The notes: a model not told the origin generated them from the sequence alone. A stretch of 64,000 bases of DNA from Actinokineospora bangkokensis (GCF_001940455.1 NZ_MKQR01000026.1:699084-763083), one strand, 5' to 3'. Positions 9,739-18,461 are shown, counted from the first letter of the stretch. Translations and numbers: made by a program.

Positions 9739-10368
9739 ATGAGCAAGTTCCGGGCGCTCGCGAGCGCCCTGCTGCTGTCCGCCGCGATGGTCATCGGCCT
9801 CGCGGGCACCGCCGCCGCGACCCCGCCGGGGATCCCGTCCGAGGCGACCGCGCGGTCGTACCTGTCGGGCCTCACCGTGCGCGCCGCGGGCTCGATGACC
9901 GGGTACTCCCGCGACCTGTTCCCGCACTGGATCACCATCTCCGGGGCCTGCAACACCCGCGAGACGGTGCTCAAGCGGGACGGGTCCTCGGTGGTCACCG
10001 ACTCGTCCTGCGCGGCCGCCTCGGGCCGCTGGTACAGCCCCTACGACGGCGCGACCTGGTCGGCGGCCGCGGACGTGGACATCGACCACGTGGTGCCGCT
10101 GGCGAACGCGTGGCGCTCCGGCGCGGCGTCGTGGACCACGGCCAAGCGCCAGCAGCTGGCCAACGACCTGAGCGCGCCGCAGCTGATCGCCGTGACCGAC
10201 AACGTCAACCAGGCCAAGGGCGACCAGGGCCCGGAGTCCTGGAAGCCGCCGCTGACCTCGTACTGGTGCACCTACGCGAAGATGTGGGTCGCGGTGAAGG
10301 ACAAGTACGCGCTGTCGGTGACCTCGGCGGAGAAGTCGGCGCTGTCGTCGATGCTCGACCGCTGCTGA
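9739..10368 (+). CDS. Secreted HNH-type nuclease (DUF1524/GmrSD C-terminal-like), copy 1
   Basis: 209 residues. A signal peptide is followed by ATPPGIPS at the mature start. The catalytic region holds DVDIDHVVPLANAWRSGA (residues about 114-131), the DxDH / P-L-A / W-SGA pattern of the DUF1524 HNH clade. It also has TDNVNQAKGDQGPESWKPP, where the conserved N and K-D-Q-P-W sit. Four Cys are likely to form two disulfides. ATG start with GGAGGAGAC upstream. It is a clear paralogue of the next gene, sharing nearly all motifs at the same spacing. Probably a DNA/RNA-scavenging or competition nuclease; substrate untested. Confidence 0.88.
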   Translation: MSKFRALASALLLSAAMVIGLAGTAAATPPGIPSEATARSYLSGLTVRAAGSMTGYSRDLFPHWITISGACNTRETVLKRDGSSVVTDSSCAAASGRWYSPYDGATWSAAADVDIDHVVPLANAWRSGAASWTTAKRQQLANDLSAPQLIAVTDNVNQAKGDQGPESWKPPLTSYWCTYAKMWVAVKDKYALSVTSAEKSALSSMLDRC

Positions 10369-10380
10369 CACCGCGGGCGG

Positions 10381-10400
10381 AGGGGCCCTCCCGGGCCCCT
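10381..10400 (+). terminator. Putative terminator after HNH copy 1
   Basis: AGGGGCCC pairs with GGGCCCCT around TCCC, 13 bases past the stop; no T-run follows. Confidence 0.55.
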
Positions 10401-10543
10401 TCGCCCGTTCGGCCGTCGACCAAAGTTCCGACTCTCCCCGTATTCGCCGTCGATCGCCCGTGTGTCACCCGAAGGTATTGCCACCGCCACACGCCTCCGT
10501 CAGGGTCGTGATCGTTCCACGAACCGCATGAGGAGGAAGTGGC

Positions 10544-11182
10544 ATGTTTTCGTCGGGGAAACTGCGCACTGCCGGTGTGACGGTCCTGCTGACCGCGGGC
10601 GCCCTGGTCGGCGCCGCGGGGACGGCCTCGGCCACCCCGCCGGGCATCCCGAGCCCGGCCACGGCGGCCTCGGAGCTGAGCGGGCTGACCGTGGCCGCGG
10701 ACGGCTCCATGGACGGCTACTCCCGGGACGAGTTCCCGCACTGGCACACCGTCGAGGGCTCCTGCGACACCCGCGAGGAGGTCCTCAAGCGCGACGGCGA
10801 CGGCGTGTCGGTCGACTCCTCGTGCAAGGCCACCGCGGGCAGCTGGACCAGCCCGTACGACGGGGAGACCTGGACCGAGACCTCGGACGTCGACATCGAC
10901 CACATGGTGCCGCTGGCCGCCGCGTGGCGCTCCGGGGCCGCGGGCTGGACCACCGCCGAGCGCGAGGCGTTCGCCAACGACCTCGACGGCCCGCAGCTGT
11001 GGGCGGTGACCGACAACGTCAACCAGTCCAAGAGCGACCAGACCCCCGACCAGTGGAAGCCGCCGTCGGAGTCGGCCTGGTGCGAGTACGCCAGCGCGTA
11101 CGTCCGCGTCAAGCACACCTGGGACCTCACGGTCACCTCCGCCGAGAAGGCCGCCCTGTCCGACATGCTGGGGACGTGCTGA
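10544..11182 (+). CDS. Secreted HNH-type nuclease (DUF1524/GmrSD C-terminal-like), copy 2
   Basis: 212 residues, tandem paralogue of the preceding gene. Signal peptide with likely cleavage GTASA then TPPGIPS. The same catalytic segments appear: DVDIDHMVPLAAAWRSGA and TDNVNQSKSDQTPDQWKPP, plus the same four Cys spacing and the end SAEKAALSDML-C. It is more acidic than copy 1 (for example DGDGVSVDSS and DGETWTETSD), suggesting divergence after duplication. ATG start with GAGGAAGTGGC upstream. The 3' end overlaps a small ORF by seven bases. Confidence 0.88.
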   Translation: MFSSGKLRTAGVTVLLTAGALVGAAGTASATPPGIPSPATAASELSGLTVAADGSMDGYSRDEFPHWHTVEGSCDTREEVLKRDGDGVSVDSSCKATAGSWTSPYDGETWTETSDVDIDHMVPLAAAWRSGAAGWTTAEREAFANDLDGPQLWAVTDNVNQSKSDQTPDQWKPPSESAWCEYASAYVRVKHTWDLTVTSAEKAALSDMLGTC

Positions 11183-11430
11183 GCGAATACGTCTCCCCCC
11201 TGACCGCGCCGCCCGGCGGCCTGATGACCGAGGACGCGGGCGCCATCACCGGCGACCTCGACCTCCGCAGCACCTGCACCGCCGACGGCGTCGTGCAGGT
11301 CAAGGTCCGCTACACCGGCGCCGAGGACTGGTACCGCGTCCGCGGCGGCCAGTGCAAGCTGTCCGACCCCGCCGACCACGGCGCCGTCCACGCCCTGCTC
11401 GTCGGCGTCCTCAACCGCCCGGCGGGCTGA
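11176..11430 (+). CDS. Small hypothetical protein overlapping nuclease copy 2
   Basis: 84 residues from a GTG overlapping the last seven bases of the nuclease gene; GGGGA sits just upstream, so translational coupling is plausible. An internal ATG (giving MTEDAGAITGDLDL) would yield 68 residues. The body is a compact acidic/Thr-rich domain with two Cys (RSTCTADGVVQVKVRYTG... GGQCKLSDP). No signal peptide. I do not recognise it. A strong terminator follows the stop. A partner or immunity role for the nuclease is only a positional guess. Confidence 0.5.
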   Translation: MLSEYVSPLTAPPGGLMTEDAGAITGDLDLRSTCTADGVVQVKVRYTGAEDWYRVRGGQCKLSDPADHGAVHALLVGVLNRPAG

Positions 11431-11437
11431 ACCCCCA

Positions 11438-11474
11438 GGTCAGGCCGCACCCGCCCCTCGGGTGCGGCCTGACC
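11438..11474. terminator. Strong terminator hairpin
   Basis: Fifteen perfect pairs, GGTCAGGCCGCACCC with GGGTGCGGCCTGACC, around a 7-base loop. Confidence 0.85.
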
Positions 11475-11494
11475 CGTCGCCCACTATTCGCAGT

Positions 11495-11504
11495 GTGTAT
11501 ACAC
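11495..11504. promoter_or_regulatory. Palindrome upstream of the vanZ-like gene
   Basis: GTGTATACAC is a perfect 10-base palindrome set in CAGTGTGTATACACTGAG, in an otherwise GC-rich stretch and 41 bases before the start codon. TGTATACA-centred palindromes are common operators for GntR/PadR-type regulators; no candidate regulator is adjacent. Confidence 0.45.
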
Positions 11505-11545
11505 TGAGAGAGTAGTAGCGGACGACGAGTCGGGGGACTTCCGAG

Positions 11546-12322
11546 ATGGTGCTGACGCGAGCGGCGTGGACGACGGCGAAGATGTTCACCTCGCCCTACC
11601 TGGTCACCGGCCTGCTGCTGGGCGGCGCCGCACTGGCGTGGCTGGCCCTGCGCCTGGCCGACCACCGGCACTGGCCCCGCCTGCCCACCGCCGTCGCGGG
11701 CCTGGGCGCCGCACTCGCCATCGCCGTCACCCTCTGCCGGGGCGGCAACGACATCTCCGCCACCACCGCCGCCGCGGGCACCCTCTGCACCCTCAACGGC
11801 CCCTCGTGGTCCGGCCCCCTCCAACTGCTCAACCTCGCCATGCTCGCCCCGTTCGCCGCCGCCGCCACCCTCGCCACCCACCGGCCCTGGGCCGTCCTCG
11901 CGGCGTCGGCGACCCTCAGCGCGGCCATAGAACTCACCCAGACCCTCACCGCGCGAGGACTGTGCGAAACCGAGGACTTCGCCAACAACACCACCGGCGC
12001 CGCCCTGGCCGTCCTCGCCGCAGCCCTCCACCTCCGCTGGACGACCCACCCGCGCGGGCGGGGCGGGCCGGGCGAGGCGGGTGGTGCCCCGAGGGGCACC
12101 ACCCGGGGGGATCAGAGGCCGATCGCCTGGTGGGCGGCGGGGTCGGAGTCGGCGAGGAAGGTGGCGCAGCGGTCGTACTCCTCGGTCTCGCCGATGGCCT
12201 TGGCGGCCTTGGCGAGGGCGCCGAGGGAGCGGAGGAAGCCCTGGTTGGGGCGGTGGTCCCAGGGGATGGGGCCGTGGCCCTTCCAGCCGGAGCGGCGGAG
12301 CTGGTCGAGGCCGCGGTGGTAG
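11546..12322 (+). CDS. VanZ-like membrane protein, 3' end convergent-overlapping DUF3151
   Basis: The first 170 residues form a VanZ-like protein with about five hydrophobic segments and the signature AIELTQTLTARGLCETEDFANN. The natural end should be near residue 175. Instead the frame stays open, running through a perfect hairpin and about 210 bases antisense to the DUF3151 gene. That adds an Arg/Pro/Trp-rich tail (ending ERRSWSRPRW) that looks like translated antisense. Either the gene really ends there or a base error near 12050-12080 hides the stop. ATG start; a second ATG 12 codons on is possible. VanZ proteins are tied to glycopeptide tolerance, but function here is unproven. Confidence 0.7.
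   Translation: MVLTRAAWTTAKMFTSPYLVTGLLLGGAALAWLALRLADHRHWPRLPTAVAGLGAALAIAVTLCRGGNDISATTAAAGTLCTLNGPSWSGPLQLLNLAMLAPFAAAATLATHRPWAVLAASATLSAAIELTQTLTARGLCETEDFANNTTGAALAVLAAALHLRWTTHPRGRGGPGEAGGAPRGTTRGDQRPIAWWAAGSESARKVAQRSYSSVSPMALAALARAPRERRKPWLGRWSQGMGPWPFQPERRSWSRPRW
12079..12104. terminator. Terminator hairpin between convergent vanZ-like and DUF3151 genes
   Basis: GGGTGGTGCCCC pairs perfectly with GGGGCACCACCC around GA; it lies just past the DUF3151 stop and inside the extended vanZ frame. Confidence 0.75.
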
Positions 12323-12519
12323 CCGGTGCGGGCGTAGGCGTACGCGGTGACGTCCTGGCCGTCGGCGAGGGCCTGCTCGGCGAGGGCGGCCCAGGCCGCG
12401 GAGAAGTCGGGGGCCCGCTTGATGAGGTCGACGGGGTCGGTGCCCGCGTCCAGCGCGTCCTGCAGCTCGGCCCGCTCCGGCAAGCGCGTGGGGTCCGGTC
12501 CGCCCAAGAGGTTCTGCAT
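12112..12519 (-). CDS. DUF3151 domain-containing protein
   Basis: 135 residues, close to the family length. It starts MQNLLGGPDPTRLPE, typical of DUF3151, and holds tetratricopeptide-like helices (FSAAWAALAEQALADG, YAYARTGYHRGLDQLR) and WKGHGPIPWDHRPNQGFLRS. Function of the family is unknown. It lies 110 bases downstream of fba on the same strand, a neighbourhood shared with M. tuberculosis (Rv0360c near Rv0363c, from memory). Its stop lies within the extended frame of the convergent vanZ-like gene. Confidence 0.9.
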   Translation of the reverse strand: MQNLLGGPDPTRLPERAELQDALDAGTDPVDLIKRAPDFSAAWAALAEQALADGQDVTAYAYARTGYHRGLDQLRRSGWKGHGPIPWDHRPNQGFLRSLGALAKAAKAIGETEEYDRCATFLADSDPAAHQAIGL

Positions 12520-12546
12520 GGGGCCATGATGCCCGGGGTGGCACCG

Positions 12547-12572
12547 CCCCCGCCCGGTGGTCCGGGCGGGGG
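12547..12572 (-). terminator. Hairpin downstream of fba
   Basis: CCCCCGCCCGG pairs with CCGGGCGGGGG around TGGT, between fba and DUF3151; could attenuate transcription into the second gene. Confidence 0.6.
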
Positions 12573-12629
12573 ACGCGGTCCGCGACCACCCGGTCCGCAC
12601 CACCGGTGCGGGTCGCGGGAGGGCCGCGG

Positions 12630-13664
<1,035 letters not shown>

Positions 13665-13790
13665 CGGTGCTCCTCCTCGGGGTGGTGCGCTGTCGCCCGG
13701 ATCCTACGAGCAGCGCGCGCCCCGCCGCTCCGTCAGCGCGGCCACACGACCTCCGGTCGGACCGATCCAGAGAGCGATCACACAGCCCGG

Positions 13791-14627
13791 TCAGGCCGTC
13801 AGCGCGGGCCCGAGCCTGCGGTAGGCGGCCAGCGCGGGCCCCTCCTCGTCGGTGAGCACCTGCACGCACACGTGGTCGGCGCCCGCGGCCAGGTGCTCGT
13901 CCACGCGCGCCTTCACCGCGTCCTCGTCGCCCCAGGCCACCAGGGCGTCGACGAGCCGGTCGCTGCCCTTGACGTCGTCCTCGGAGAAGCCCAGGCGGCG
14001 CCAGTTGTTCGTGTAGTTCGGCATGCCGAAGTACGGGGTGAGGTGGCGCCGCGCGGTCTCCCTGGCCTTGGCCGGGTCGGTCTCCAGCAGCACGTGCTGC
14101 TCGGGGGCCAGCAGGGCGGTGCCGAGCACCTCGCGGGCCTGGGCGGTGTGCTCCGGGGTGACCAGGTAGGGCAGCGCGCCCCGGGTGCGGCTCGCGGCCA
14201 GCTCCAGCGACCGGGGGCCCTGCACGCCCAGCGCCACCGCGTCCGCGGGGACGGCGAGCTGGTCGAGGTACTCGACGAGCTTGGTGTAGGGCTTGGCGTA
14301 GGTCTTGTCGGTGATGGCCTCGACGACGACCTGGTGGCTGGCGCCGAGGCCGAGCACGAACCGGTCGGGGTGGCGGGTGGCGATGCGGTCGAAGGCGGTG
14401 GCGATGCCCGCCGGGCCGTCGGCCCAGATGTTGACGATGCTCGTGCCCACCGCCAGCGCGCGGGTGCCCGCCAGCAGGGTGTCGACGATGGCGAGGTCAC
14501 CACCGGGGTTGACGCCCAGCCACAGCGCGCCGAAGCCCAGCTCCTCGACCTCGGCGGCCGCGTCGGCGCGGTCCACCCACGCGGTGTGCGCGGCCCAGAC
14601 GCCCACCCGGCCCAGCTCGGCAGCCAT
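13791..14627 (-). CDS. LLM-class F420-dependent oxidoreductase
   Basis: 278-residue luciferase-like monooxygenase-fold protein, predicted to use coenzyme F420. Barrel signatures are present: VEELGFGALWLGV near the start, LAVGTSIVNIWAD, and FVLGLGASHQVVVEAI, which fits F420-type members. The C-terminus has VCVQVLTDEEGPALAAYRRL. ATG start; the divergent aldo/keto reductase begins 75 bases away, so the two oxidoreductases may share a promoter region. Substrate unknown. Confidence 0.85.
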   Translation of the reverse strand: MAAELGRVGVWAAHTAWVDRADAAAEVEELGFGALWLGVNPGGDLAIVDTLLAGTRALAVGTSIVNIWADGPAGIATAFDRIATRHPDRFVLGLGASHQVVVEAITDKTYAKPYTKLVEYLDQLAVPADAVALGVQGPRSLELAASRTRGALPYLVTPEHTAQAREVLGTALLAPEQHVLLETDPAKARETARRHLTPYFGMPNYTNNWRRLGFSEDDVKGSDRLVDALVAWGDEDAVKARVDEHLAAGADHVCVQVLTDEEGPALAAYRRLGPALTA

Positions 14628-14702
14628 CCGCCCTCCATCCGCTCGGCAGGACCGAGATCCTACAACCGGCGGGCAGCGGCGCAGGACGAGTAGGTTCGGG
14701 CC

Positions 14703-15641
14703 ATGGCGAACATCGGCTCATCGGACCTGGACGTCTTCCCCCTCAACCTCGGCGGCAACGTCTTCGGCTGGACCGCGGACGAGGCGGCCTCGGCGGCCGT
14801 GCTCGACGCGTACACCGAGGCGGGCGGCAACTTCGTCGACACCGCGGACGTGTACTCGGCGTGGGCCCCCGGCAACTCCGGTGGCGAGTCCGAGCGGGTG
14901 CTGGGCGGTTGGATGGCCGCGCGGGGCAACCGGTCGCAGGTCGTGGTGGCGACGAAGGTGGGCTCGCACCCGGAGCGCAAGGGCTTGCGGGCGGAGAACA
15001 TCCTGGCCGCAGCGGACGACTCGCTCCAGCGCCTGGGCACCGACTACATCGATCTCTACTACGTGCACCGCGACGACGACCACGACATCCCGGTCGAGGA
15101 GTTCCTGGGCGCGTTCGGGCAGCTCGTCGAGGCGGGGAAGGTGCGCTACATCGCCGCGTCGAACATGACCCCCGAGCGGCTGGAGGCGTCGTTCGCGGCG
15201 GCCGAGGCGGACGCGGGCCTGCCCAGGTTCGTCGCGCTCCAGCCCAACTACAACCTCGTCGACCGGGCGGACTACGAGTCGACTTACCCGGAGGTCGTGG
15301 CCAAGCACAACCTGGGCGTGCTGCCCTACTGGTCGCTGGCGAGCGGCTTCCTCACCGGCAAGTACCGCGACGGCGCCACCGTGCACAGCCAGCGCGCGTC
15401 GGGGGCGAGCAAGCACCTCAACGACCGCGGCCGCAAGGTCCTCGCGGCGCTGGACCACGTCGCCGAGGGGCACGGGGTGCCGGTGGCGGCGGTGGCGCTG
15501 GCCTGGTTGAAGGCGCAGCCGGGCATCGTCGCGCCGATCGCGAGCGCGCGGACGGTGGAGCAGCTGGCGGACCTGCTGCCGGTGGCGACCCTGGAGCTGT
15601 CGGCGGACGAGCTGGCCGCGCTCACGGCCGCCTCGGAGTGA
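14703..15641 (+). CDS. Aldo/keto reductase
   Basis: 312-residue NAD(P)H-dependent reductase. Catalytic tetrad positions are visible: Asp and Tyr in FVDTADVYSAW, Lys in VVATKVGSH, His in LYYVHRDDD. The C-terminal cofactor loop APIASARTVEQL is typical. ATG start. Divergent from the LLM gene. The following SDR gene starts 89 bases on and has its own operator-like sites, so a separate promoter is likely. Physiological substrate cannot be read. Confidence 0.9.
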   Translation: MANIGSSDLDVFPLNLGGNVFGWTADEAASAAVLDAYTEAGGNFVDTADVYSAWAPGNSGGESERVLGGWMAARGNRSQVVVATKVGSHPERKGLRAENILAAADDSLQRLGTDYIDLYYVHRDDDHDIPVEEFLGAFGQLVEAGKVRYIAASNMTPERLEASFAAAEADAGLPRFVALQPNYNLVDRADYESTYPEVVAKHNLGVLPYWSLASGFLTGKYRDGATVHSQRASGASKHLNDRGRKVLAALDHVAEGHGVPVAAVALAWLKAQPGIVAPIASARTVEQLADLLPVATLELSADELAALTAASE

Positions 15642-15654
15642 CGCGCGACACCTG

Positions 15655-15683
15655 TTACTCGCGGTAGCTTACTCGGGGTAAGT
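15655..15683. promoter_or_regulatory. Two TTAC-N5-GTA(A/G) sites before an SDR gene
   Basis: GTTACTCGCGGTAG and CTTACTCGGGGTAAG lie side by side, 48 bases before the SDR start. Both have the TTAC...GTA(A/G) half-sites also found before fadE5, etfD and a second SDR gene, here with a 5-base rather than 6-base spacer. Likely a TetR-type operator, inferred. Confidence 0.5.
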
Positions 15684-15730
15684 TGCGCTACGGTCGGGTC
15701 CTCCACCCACTCGTTCGAGGAGGAACGCCG

Positions 15731-16678
15731 ATGGGCGCGACGAACCTGCTGGCCCGGCCGCGCAGCGTGCGGGGCAAGGTCATCCTCATCACCGGGGCCG
15801 CGCGCGGGTTCGGCGCCGGGCTGGCCAAGCGGCTGGCCCGGCGCGGGGCGAAGGTGGCCCTGGTGGGCCTGGAGCCCGAGGTGATGCGCGAGGTCGCCGC
15901 CGAGTGCGGGCCGGACGCGGCGGTGTTCGAGGCCGACGTCACCGACTGGCAGGCCCTGGAGGCCGCCACCGCCGGGGTCGTCGAGCGGTTCGGGCGCATC
16001 GACATCGTGGTGGCCAACGCGGGCATCGCCGCGGCGGGCTTCATCCGCTCGATCGACCCGAAGGCGTTCGAGAAGACCATCGAGGTCGACCTGCTCGGCG
16101 TCTGGCGGACCGTGCGCACCACGCTGCCGCACGTCATCGAGGCCAAGGGCTACGTGCTCATCGTGTCGTCGTTCGCCGCGATCGCGCACGCCCCGGCGAT
16201 GGCCGCCTACGCCGCGGCCAAGGCGGGCGTGGAGGCGTTCGGCAACAGCCTGCGCGCCGAGGTCAAGCACCTGGGCGTGCGGGTGGGCATCGCGCACCCG
16301 TCGTGGATCGCCACCGACCTGGTCAACGGCGCCGACGAGCACCCGGTGTTCGGCCCGCTGCGCCGCTCCATGCCGGGCCCGCTGGGCAAGGCGTACCCGG
16401 TGCCGCTGGCGCTGGACGCGCTGGAGAAGGGCCTGCTGCGCCGCGACCGCACCATCCACGTCCCCGGCTGGGTGGGCCTGCTCAAGCTGGTCCGCTGGTC
16501 GATCCCGCTGACCATCGAGCAGGGCGCGAAGTTCACCGGCAACATCGTCGCGAAGGCCGACAAGGCCGCGCTGGAGGACATCGCCGAGCGCGGTGCCGAG
16601 GTGTCGTCGCGGCCGGTGGGCGCGGGCGGCGAGGCCGCCATGAAGTCCGGCGCGCGCACCGCGCAGGCGCCGCGCTGA
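15731..16678 (+). CDS. Short-chain dehydrogenase/reductase
   Basis: 315-residue classical SDR with a C-terminal extension of about 60 residues. Cofactor motif ITGAARGFGAGLA at about residues 20-32, NAGIA near 95, catalytic Ser in IVSSFAAIAHAP and YAAAK. The extension carries a hydrophobic stretch (GWVGLLKLVRWSIPL), as in membrane-associated lipid-acting SDRs. The ATG is preceded by GAGGAGGAACGCCG; the open frame 16 codons upstream covers the operator region. TTAC/GTAA sites upstream suggest control with fatty acid degradation. Confidence 0.88.
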   Translation: MGATNLLARPRSVRGKVILITGAARGFGAGLAKRLARRGAKVALVGLEPEVMREVAAECGPDAAVFEADVTDWQALEAATAGVVERFGRIDIVVANAGIAAAGFIRSIDPKAFEKTIEVDLLGVWRTVRTTLPHVIEAKGYVLIVSSFAAIAHAPAMAAYAAAKAGVEAFGNSLRAEVKHLGVRVGIAHPSWIATDLVNGADEHPVFGPLRRSMPGPLGKAYPVPLALDALEKGLLRRDRTIHVPGWVGLLKLVRWSIPLTIEQGAKFTGNIVAKADKAALEDIAERGAEVSSRPVGAGGEAAMKSGARTAQAPR

Positions 16679-16749
16679 ACCGAGCGGGGCCACGCGGGCC
16701 TGGGCTATAAACCGGGGCGACGAGGGCGCAGGCCCGCGGGAGGAGAGCG

Positions 16750-17214
16750 ATGTCGAGGCGCGCGCAGATCGTGATGACCGACGAGGAGGTCGCCGCCTTC
16801 CTGGCCGAGGAGCGGGTGGTCACCGTGGCCACGCTGGGCCCCGGCGGCAGGCCGCACCTCGCGCCGCTGTGGTACGTGCCCGAGGGCGCGGTGCTGCGCG
16901 GGTGGACCTACGGCAGCTCGCAGAAGGTGGCCAACCTGCGCAGGCTCGCCCAGGCCACCCTGCTCGTCGAGGCGGGCGACAGCTACGAGCTGCTGCGCGG
17001 GGTGTCGCTGGAGTGCGACGTCGAGGTGGTCGACGCCCCCGAGCGCGTTGCCGCCATCGGGGTCGACGTGCTGACCAGGTACGCGGGCAGCCCGGAGGTC
17101 GCCGCGTCGGCCACCCAGTTCGTCCGGGTGCAGGCGGCCAAGCGCGTCGGCCTGGTCTTCACGCCCACCAAGGTCGTCAGCTGGGACCACCGCAAGCTCG
17201 ACGGCGGGTACTAG
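16750..17214 (+). CDS. PPOX-class (pyridoxamine-5'-phosphate-oxidase-like) F420/flavin-binding protein
   Basis: 154 residues forming one split-barrel domain: MTDEEVAAFLAEERVVTVATLGPGGRPHLAPLWYV is the typical first half (quoted here in two parts in the protein, ending PLWYV), followed by SSQKVANLRR and VGLVFTPTKVVSWDHRKL. Many actinobacterial members bind F420; others bind FMN or heme. ATG start with GGGAGGAGAGCG upstream. It follows the SDR gene by 71 bases and may be co-transcribed. Exact reaction unknown. Confidence 0.85.
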   Translation: MSRRAQIVMTDEEVAAFLAEERVVTVATLGPGGRPHLAPLWYVPEGAVLRGWTYGSSQKVANLRRLAQATLLVEAGDSYELLRGVSLECDVEVVDAPERVAAIGVDVLTRYAGSPEVAASATQFVRVQAAKRVGLVFTPTKVVSWDHRKLDGGY

Positions 17215-17270
17215 TTCTCATTTCTCCCGCCACCCGCCCCCTTTCTTATTTCTCCCGCCACCCGCCCCCT
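17215..17270 (+). repeat. Two tandem 28-bp units
   Basis: Two adjacent 28-base units (17215-17242 and 17243-17270) differ at one position. Each ends CTCCCGCCACCCGCCCCCT. The array starts at the PPOX stop codon; no third full unit follows. Confidence 0.9.
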
Positions 17271-17305
17271 CGTCCCCGCCCGGCATCGTCCCCCAGCCGG
17301 CACCA

Positions 17306-17331
17306 CGGCCTGCCCCGTGCGGGGCAGGCCG
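17306..17331. terminator. Bidirectional terminator hairpin
   Basis: CGGCCTGCCCCG pairs with CGGGGCAGGCCG around TG, between the convergent PPOX and YciI genes. Confidence 0.75.
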
Positions 17332-17372
17332 GAACCGGCGCCGGGGTGGCGCTTCCCCGCCCGTGGCGCTGG

Positions 17373-17657
17373 TCAGGGTTGGGCGATGCGGCCGAGGACC
17401 GGCTTCCACTCGCGCACGACCTGCCGGGCCACCACGCCCTCGGTCGTGTACGGGTCGGCGGCGAGGACGGCGTCCAGCTCGGCGCGGTCGGCGACGGCGG
17501 CGATGAACATGCCGCCGAGGTCGTCGCCCCACGGCCCAGCGCCCACCACCACGCCGCGGTCGACCAGCGCGCGCAGGTAGTCGCGGTGGGCCGGGCGGGT
17601 GGCCTGGAGCAGGTCGCGGTCGTCGGTGTAGGTGGTGTCGATGATGAACCAGGTCAT
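17373..17657 (-). CDS. YciI family protein
   Basis: 94-residue dimeric alpha/beta-barrel-type protein of the YCII family. It opens MTWFIIDTTYTDDRDL and contains RPAHRDYLRALVDRG, with the conserved His in the first helix, then LAADPYTTEGVV near the end. The start was set at the ATG because the open frame upstream does not match the family. Divergent from the sigma factor gene by 73 bases. Family function is poorly known. Confidence 0.88.
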   Translation of the reverse strand: MTWFIIDTTYTDDRDLLQATRPAHRDYLRALVDRGVVVGAGPWGDDLGGMFIAAVADRAELDAVLAADPYTTEGVVARQVVREWKPVLGRIAQP

Positions 17658-17730
17658 GGGGGTGATCCTCGCACCGCCGTTCCCACCGGAGGGCGGTGTG
17701 CTCACCACCTGGGACCGGTAGGGTTCCAGC

Positions 17731-18360
17731 GTGGCAGGGGACGGCGGTCGACACTCCGGTGAGCACACTCCCGCGCGCGGGGGGCAGGTCGAGGGGCAGG
17801 CGGAGCGCAGCGTCGAGCAGACGCTGACGCGGTTGCGCGCCATCGACACCCGCACGGCCCCGCCCCCGGCGCCCGAGGCGCCGCTCACCCTCGAAGACCT
17901 CTACCGCACGCACCGCATGCGGCTCATCCGCCTGGCGCTGCTGCTGGTCGACGAGCCCGCCACGGCCGAGGACGTGGTGCAGGAGGCGTTCACCGGGCTG
18001 CACCGCAACTGGGGGAACCTGCGCGACGCCGCCGCCGCCGTCGGCTACCTGCGCACCGCGGTGGTCAACGGCTCGCGCAGCGTGCTGCGCAGGCGCAAGA
18101 CCGCCCGCGAGTACACCCCGCCGCACGCGGTGAACGCGCGCTCGGCGGAGAGCCTGGCGATGCTGACCGCCGAGCACCAGGGCGTCGTGCGGGCGCTGTC
18201 GCAGCTGCCGCCGCGCCAGCGCGAGGTGCTGGTGCTGCGCTACTACGGCAACCTCACCGAGGCGGAGATCGCCGAGGCGGCGGGCATCTCCAAGGGTACG
18301 GTGAAGTCGACGGCCAGCCGGGCCCTGGAGGCGCTGCAGAAGATCATGAACCAGCCCTGA
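17731..18360 (+). CDS. SigE-family ECF RNA polymerase sigma factor
   Basis: 209 residues: an acidic/polar N-terminal extension of about 45 residues, then sigma region 2 (LALLLVDEPATAEDVVQEAF, about residues 70-89) and region 4 with LPPRQREVLVLRYYG and the helix-turn-helix EAEIAEAAGISKGTVKSTAS. The spacing fits the SigE family of actinobacteria. GTG start with AGGG upstream; a later in-frame GTG would remove part of the extension. No anti-sigma gene is adjacent, so its control is not visible here. Confidence 0.88.
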   Translation: MAGDGGRHSGEHTPARGGQVEGQAERSVEQTLTRLRAIDTRTAPPPAPEAPLTLEDLYRTHRMRLIRLALLLVDEPATAEDVVQEAFTGLHRNWGNLRDAAAAVGYLRTAVVNGSRSVLRRRKTAREYTPPHAVNARSAESLAMLTAEHQGVVRALSQLPPRQREVLVLRYYGNLTEAEIAEAAGISKGTVKSTASRALEALQKIMNQP

Positions 18361-18383
18361 CGCGCACCCCTCCGGGTCATATT

Positions 18384-18410
18384 TGGTCCAGACCATTGCG
18401 GTCCAGACCA
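18384..18410. promoter_or_regulatory. Two tandem dre-like (DasR) operator sites
   Basis: TGGTCCAGACCA (18384-18395) and CGGTCCAGACCA (18399-18410) match the core of the DasR-responsive element ACTGGTCTAGACCACT known from Streptomyces. They precede nagA by about 50 bases. Control by a GlcN-6-P-sensing GntR regulator is a strong inference. Confidence 0.8.
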
Positions 18411-18461
18411 ATTCTTGCCAGTGTTGGCGGCTGGCGGCGGACACCCTCGGAGGGGCGTGGG

